A stretch of DNA of 64,000 nt from Primulina eburnea (lineage: Eukaryota > Streptophyta > Magnoliopsida > Lamiales > Gesneriaceae), in assembly GCF_022965805.1 (NCBI RefSeq), contig NW_027330912.1:30494-94493 (forward strand). The letters run 5' to 3'. The position numbers and the translations under genes were made by a program. Numbering within the stretch: position 1 is the first letter of the stretch; each line of letters begins with the position of its first letter. Shown here piece by piece: positions 60,978 to 64,000 of this stretch. The notes under the pieces were generated by a model. That model was not told the origin of the DNA. It worked only from the letters and a program-made list of their open reading frames with translations, and did no database searches.

Positions 60978-61342
60978 CATTTCTATGGACTTTATTTTGG
61001 GGTTGCCCAGGACTATGAAGGGGAGGGATTCTATTTTGTTGTTGTGGATAGATTCTCTAAGATAACACATTTTATAGCTTGTCATAAAACCGATGATGCT
61101 TCAAACATTGCGGATTTGTTCTTTAGAGAAGTCGTCACGTTGCATGGAATGCCTAGGACTATTGCTTTCTGGTCGCGATGTTATATTCTTGAGTTACTAT
61201 TGGAAGAATTTATGGGCTAAACTTGGCACAAAATTGTCGTTTTTCTACTACTTGTCATCCTTAAACGGATTGACAAACTGAAGTTGTCAGTAGAACTTTG
61301 GGAACACTTTTGCGTGCTATTCTTCAAAAGAACTTGGATTGA

Positions 61343-61650
61343 CATTTCTATGGACTATATTTTGGGGTTGCCTAGGACTAAGAAGGGGAGGGATTCTATT
61401 TTTGTTGTTGTGGATAGATTCTCTAAGATAGCTCATTTTATAGCTTGTCATAAAACCGATTATTCTTCAAACATTGCGGATTTGTTCTTTAGAGAAGTCG
61501 TTAAGTTGCATGGCATGCCTAGGACTATTGTTTCTGGTCGCGATGTTAAATTCTTGAGTTACTTTTGGAATAATTTATGGGCTATACTTGGCACAAAATT
61601 GTTGTTTGGGAACACTTTTGTGTGCCATTCTTAAAAAGAACTTGGATTGA
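61343..61650 (+). repeat. Internally deleted monomer (308 bp)
   Basis: Counterpart of 47180 in the second large duplicate. The following monomer has lost one T in CTTTATTTGGGG. Confidence 0.88.
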
Positions 61651-64000
61651 CATTTCTATGGACTTTATTTGGGGTTGCCTAGGACTATGAAGGGGAGGGA
61701 TTCTATTTTTGTTGTTGTGGATAGATTCTCTAAGATGGCACATTTTATAGCTTGTCATAAAACCGATGATGCTTCAAACATTGCGGATTTGTTCTCTAGA
61801 GAAGTCGTTACGTTGCATGGCATGCCTAGGACTATTATTTCTGGTCGCGATGTTAAATTCTTGAGTTACTTTTGGAAGACTTTATGGGCTAAACTTGGCA
61901 CAAAATTGTAGTTTTCTACTACTTGTCATCCTCAAACGGATGGACAAACTGAAGTTGTCAATAGAAATTTGGGAACACTTTTGCGTGCTATTCTTAAAAA
62001 GAACTTGGATTGACATTTCTATGGACTTTATTTTGGGGTTGCCTAGGACTAAGAAGGGGAGGGATTCTATTTTTGTTGTTGTGGATAGATTCTCTAAGAT
62101 GGCACATTTTATACCTTGCCATAAAACCGATTATGGTTCAAACATTGCGGATTTGTTCTTTAGAGAAGTCGTTAAGTTGCTTGGCATGCCTAGGACTATT
62201 GTTTCTGGTCGCGATTTTAAATTCTTAAGTTACTTTTGGAATACTTTATGGGCTAAACTTGGCACAAAATTGTTGTTTTCTACTACTTGTCATCCTCAAA
62301 CGGATGGACAAACTGAAGTTGTCAATAGAACTTTGGGAACATTTTTGCGTGCCATTTTTAAAAAGAACTTGGATTGACATTTCTATGGACTTTATTTTGG
62401 GTTGCCTAGGACTAAGAAGGGGAGGGATTCTATTTTTGTTGTTGTGGATAGATTCTCTAAGATGGCACATTTTATAGCTTGTCATAAAACCGATGATGCT
62501 TCAAACATTGCGGATTTGTTCTTTAGAGAAGTCGTTAGGTTGCGTGGCATGCCTAGGACTATTTTTACTGGTCGCGATGTTAAATTCTTGAGTTACTTTT
62601 GAAGACTTTATGGGCTAAACTTGGCACAAATTGTTGTTTTTCTACTACTTGTCATCCTCAAACGGATGGACAAACTGAAGTTGTCAATAGAACTTTGGGA
62701 ACACTTTTGCGTGGTATTCTTAAAAAGAACTTGGATTGACATTTCTATGGACTTTATTTTGGGGTTGCCTAGGACTAAGAAGGGGAGGGATTTTATTTTT
62801 GTTGTTGTGGATAGATTATCTAAGATGGCACATTTTATAGCTTGCCATAAACCGATTATGGTTCAAACATTGCGGATTTGTTCTTTAGAGAAGTCGTTAA
62901 GTTGTTTGGCATGCCTAGGACTATTGTTTCTGGTCGCGATGTTAAATTCTTGAGTTACTTTTGGAAGACTTTATGGGCTAAACTTGGCACAAAATTGTTG
63001 TTTTCTACTACTTGTCATCCTCAAACGGATGGACAAACTGAAGTTGTCAATAGAACTTTGGGAACACTTTTGCGTGCCATTTTTAAAAAGAACTTGGATT
63101 GACATTTCTATGGACTTTATTTTGGGTTGCCTAGGACTAAGAAGGGGAGGGATTCTATTTTTGTTGTTGTGGATAGATTCTCTAAGATGGCACATTTTAT
63201 AGCTTGTCATAAAACCGATTATGCTTCAAACATTGCGGATTTGTTCTTTAGAGAAGTCGTCACGTTGCATGGAATGCCTAGGACTATTGTTTTTGGTCGC
63301 GATGTTAAATTCTTGAGTTACTTTTGGAAGACTTTATGGGGTAAACTTGGCACAAAATTGTTGTTTTCTACTACTTGTCATCCTCAAACGGATGGACAAA
63401 CTGAAGTGGTCAATAGAACTTTGGGAACACTTTTGCGTGCCATTTTTAAAAAGAACTTGGATTGACATTTCTATGGACTTTATTTTGGGTTGCCTAGGAC
63501 TGAGAAGGGGAGGGATTCTATTTTTGTTGTTGTGGATAGATTCTCTAAGATGGCACATTTTATAGCTTGTCATAAAACCGATGATGCTTCAAACATTGCG
63601 GATTTGTTCTTTAGAGAAGGCGTTAGGTTGCGTGGCATGCCTAGGACTATTTTTACTGGTCGCGATGTTAAATTCTTGAGTTACTTTTGGAAGACTTTAT
63701 GGGCTAAACTTGGCACAAAATTGTTGTTTTCTACTACTTGTCATCCTCAAACGGATGGACAAACTGAAGTTGTCAATAGAACTTTGGGAACACTTTTGCG
63801 TGTTATTCTTAAAAAGAACTTGGATTGACATTTCTATGGACTTTATTTTGGGGTTGCCTAGGACTAAGAAGGGGAGGGATTTTATTTTTGTTGTTGTGGA
63901 TAGATTATCTAAGATGTCACATTTTATAGCTTGCCATAAAACCGATTATGGTTCAAACATTGCGGATTTGTTCTTTAGAGAAGTCGTTAAGTTGCTTGGC

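Larger units (their letters stand above)
3615..64000 (+). repeat. Integrase-core-derived satellite array (363/364-bp monomer, about 169 complete copies)
   Basis: Every 363 or 364 bp the junction motif AAGAACTTGGATTGACATTT recurs, always in the same orientation; I count about 169 such junctions plus a partial copy at the right edge. Each monomer translates, in plus-strand frames, to the rve catalytic core of a Ty3/gypsy integrase: [18 protein letters not shown] near the start, a [17 protein letters not shown] block, then a [12 protein letters not shown] block and [18 protein letters not shown]. These motifs are those of CRM/Reina/Galadriel-type chromoviruses rather than Tekay. No other integrase domain and no LTR, RT or gag is interspersed. 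The stop in each junction, the frame shift of 364-bp copies and the loss of a catalytic Asp in most copies show that this is satellite DNA, not genes. The array continues past 64000. Confidence 0.97.
56075..64000 (+). repeat. Large duplicated segment, copy 2
   Basis: It repeats 42.28-49.84 kb with one extra monomer at about 57.4-57.8 kb. It includes deleted monomers at 58257-58564, 60748-60977 and 61343-61650. Small differences such as TTTTGAAGAC (about 62598) and CATAAACCG (about 62847) are single-base losses. The copy is cut by the window edge. Confidence 0.85.

Noticed and set aside
4587..63573. Dozens of 71-79 residue minus-strand open frames beginning [12 protein letters not shown] or MENLSTTTK
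   Set aside because: They are the antisense reading of the satellite monomer, recur with its period, and match no family I recognise.
3615..64000. A tandem cluster of real integrase genes or one giant repetitive protein gene
   Set aside because: Each usual junction has a TGA and a frame change, monomers lack the rest of the enzyme, the second catalytic Asp is lost in most, and indels and stops are tolerated throughout.
3615..64000. CRISPR-like array of repeats
   Set aside because: There are no spacers: the repeats abut directly, are about 364 bp long and are coding-derived; the context is a plant genome.
3615..64000. A CENP-B-box-like motif in the monomer
   Set aside because: I looked for the TTCG...A..CGGG pattern in the consensus and did not find a convincing match, so the centromere idea rests on other grounds.
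3615..64000. Pure assembly artefact for the whole array
   Set aside because: Private substitutions, nested deletion types and ordered block duplications at several scales are hard to create by misassembly; only 27.5-33.9 kb looks suspicious.

Overview
The window looks like heterochromatin of a flowering-plant nuclear genome. It has no ordinary host genes, no bacterial operon structure and no RNA gene that I can recognise. It holds two things: the 5' part of an LTR retrotransposon (1-3614, reading leftwards), and a very long head-to-tail satellite array (3615-64000, still running at the right edge). The plant assignment rests on the plant-type Ty3/gypsy gag-protease, a primer-binding site resembling initiator-Met tRNA, and the chromovirus-type integrase motifs in the satellite. 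The species cannot be told from the sequence.

Region 1, 1-3614 (minus strand). This is a Ty3/gypsy element truncated by the window edge. Going leftwards it has a 5' LTR of 1982 bp (3614 to 1633), a primer-binding site (1630-1619), a leader of about 220 bp, gag from an ATG at 1396, two zinc knuckles and the start of an aspartic protease with a DTGA active site. One frameshift near 941-946 breaks gag. The LTR carries two tandem structures: about 2.75 copies of a 67-bp unit, and eight copies of a perfect or near-perfect 12-bp palindrome arranged as four pairs with 22-23 bp spacing, just upstream of a TATA-rich tract. The LTR ends with TG/CA exactly at 3614, and the next base is already satellite, so the element most simply inserted into the satellite array.

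Region 2, 3615-64000 (plus strand). About 169 complete monomers, mostly 363 or 364 bp and all in one orientation, are each derived from the catalytic core (rve domain) of a Ty3/gypsy chromovirus integrase. The monomer runs from just before the first catalytic Asp to about 20 residues after the catalytic Glu; the zinc-binding N-terminus and the C-terminal/chromodomain region are absent. A TGA sits at every usual junction, 364 bp shifts the frame by one at each junction, and most copies have Gly in place of the second catalytic Asp. The array therefore does not encode integrase: it is a protein-domain-derived satellite DNA.

Array organisation. The repeat is patterned at several scales: 727-bp dimers (39.4-40.8 and 51.7-53.2 kb), a 1452-bp tetramer (53.2-56.1 kb), a five-monomer 1819-bp unit (34.1-37.4 kb), multi-monomer blocks repeated at offsets of 2128, 2489, 4304, about 4600 and 4655 bp, and larger copies at offsets of about 8845 and 13796/14160 bp. 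Two internally deleted monomer types (308 and 230 bp) recur as markers of these blocks. From 27.5 to 33.9 kb the monomers are closest to consensus but carry many single-base indels, which suggests either recent homogenisation or unpolished assembly. The combination suggests a large satellite, possibly (peri)centromeric, that evolves by unequal exchange. The centromere idea is only a hypothesis here.
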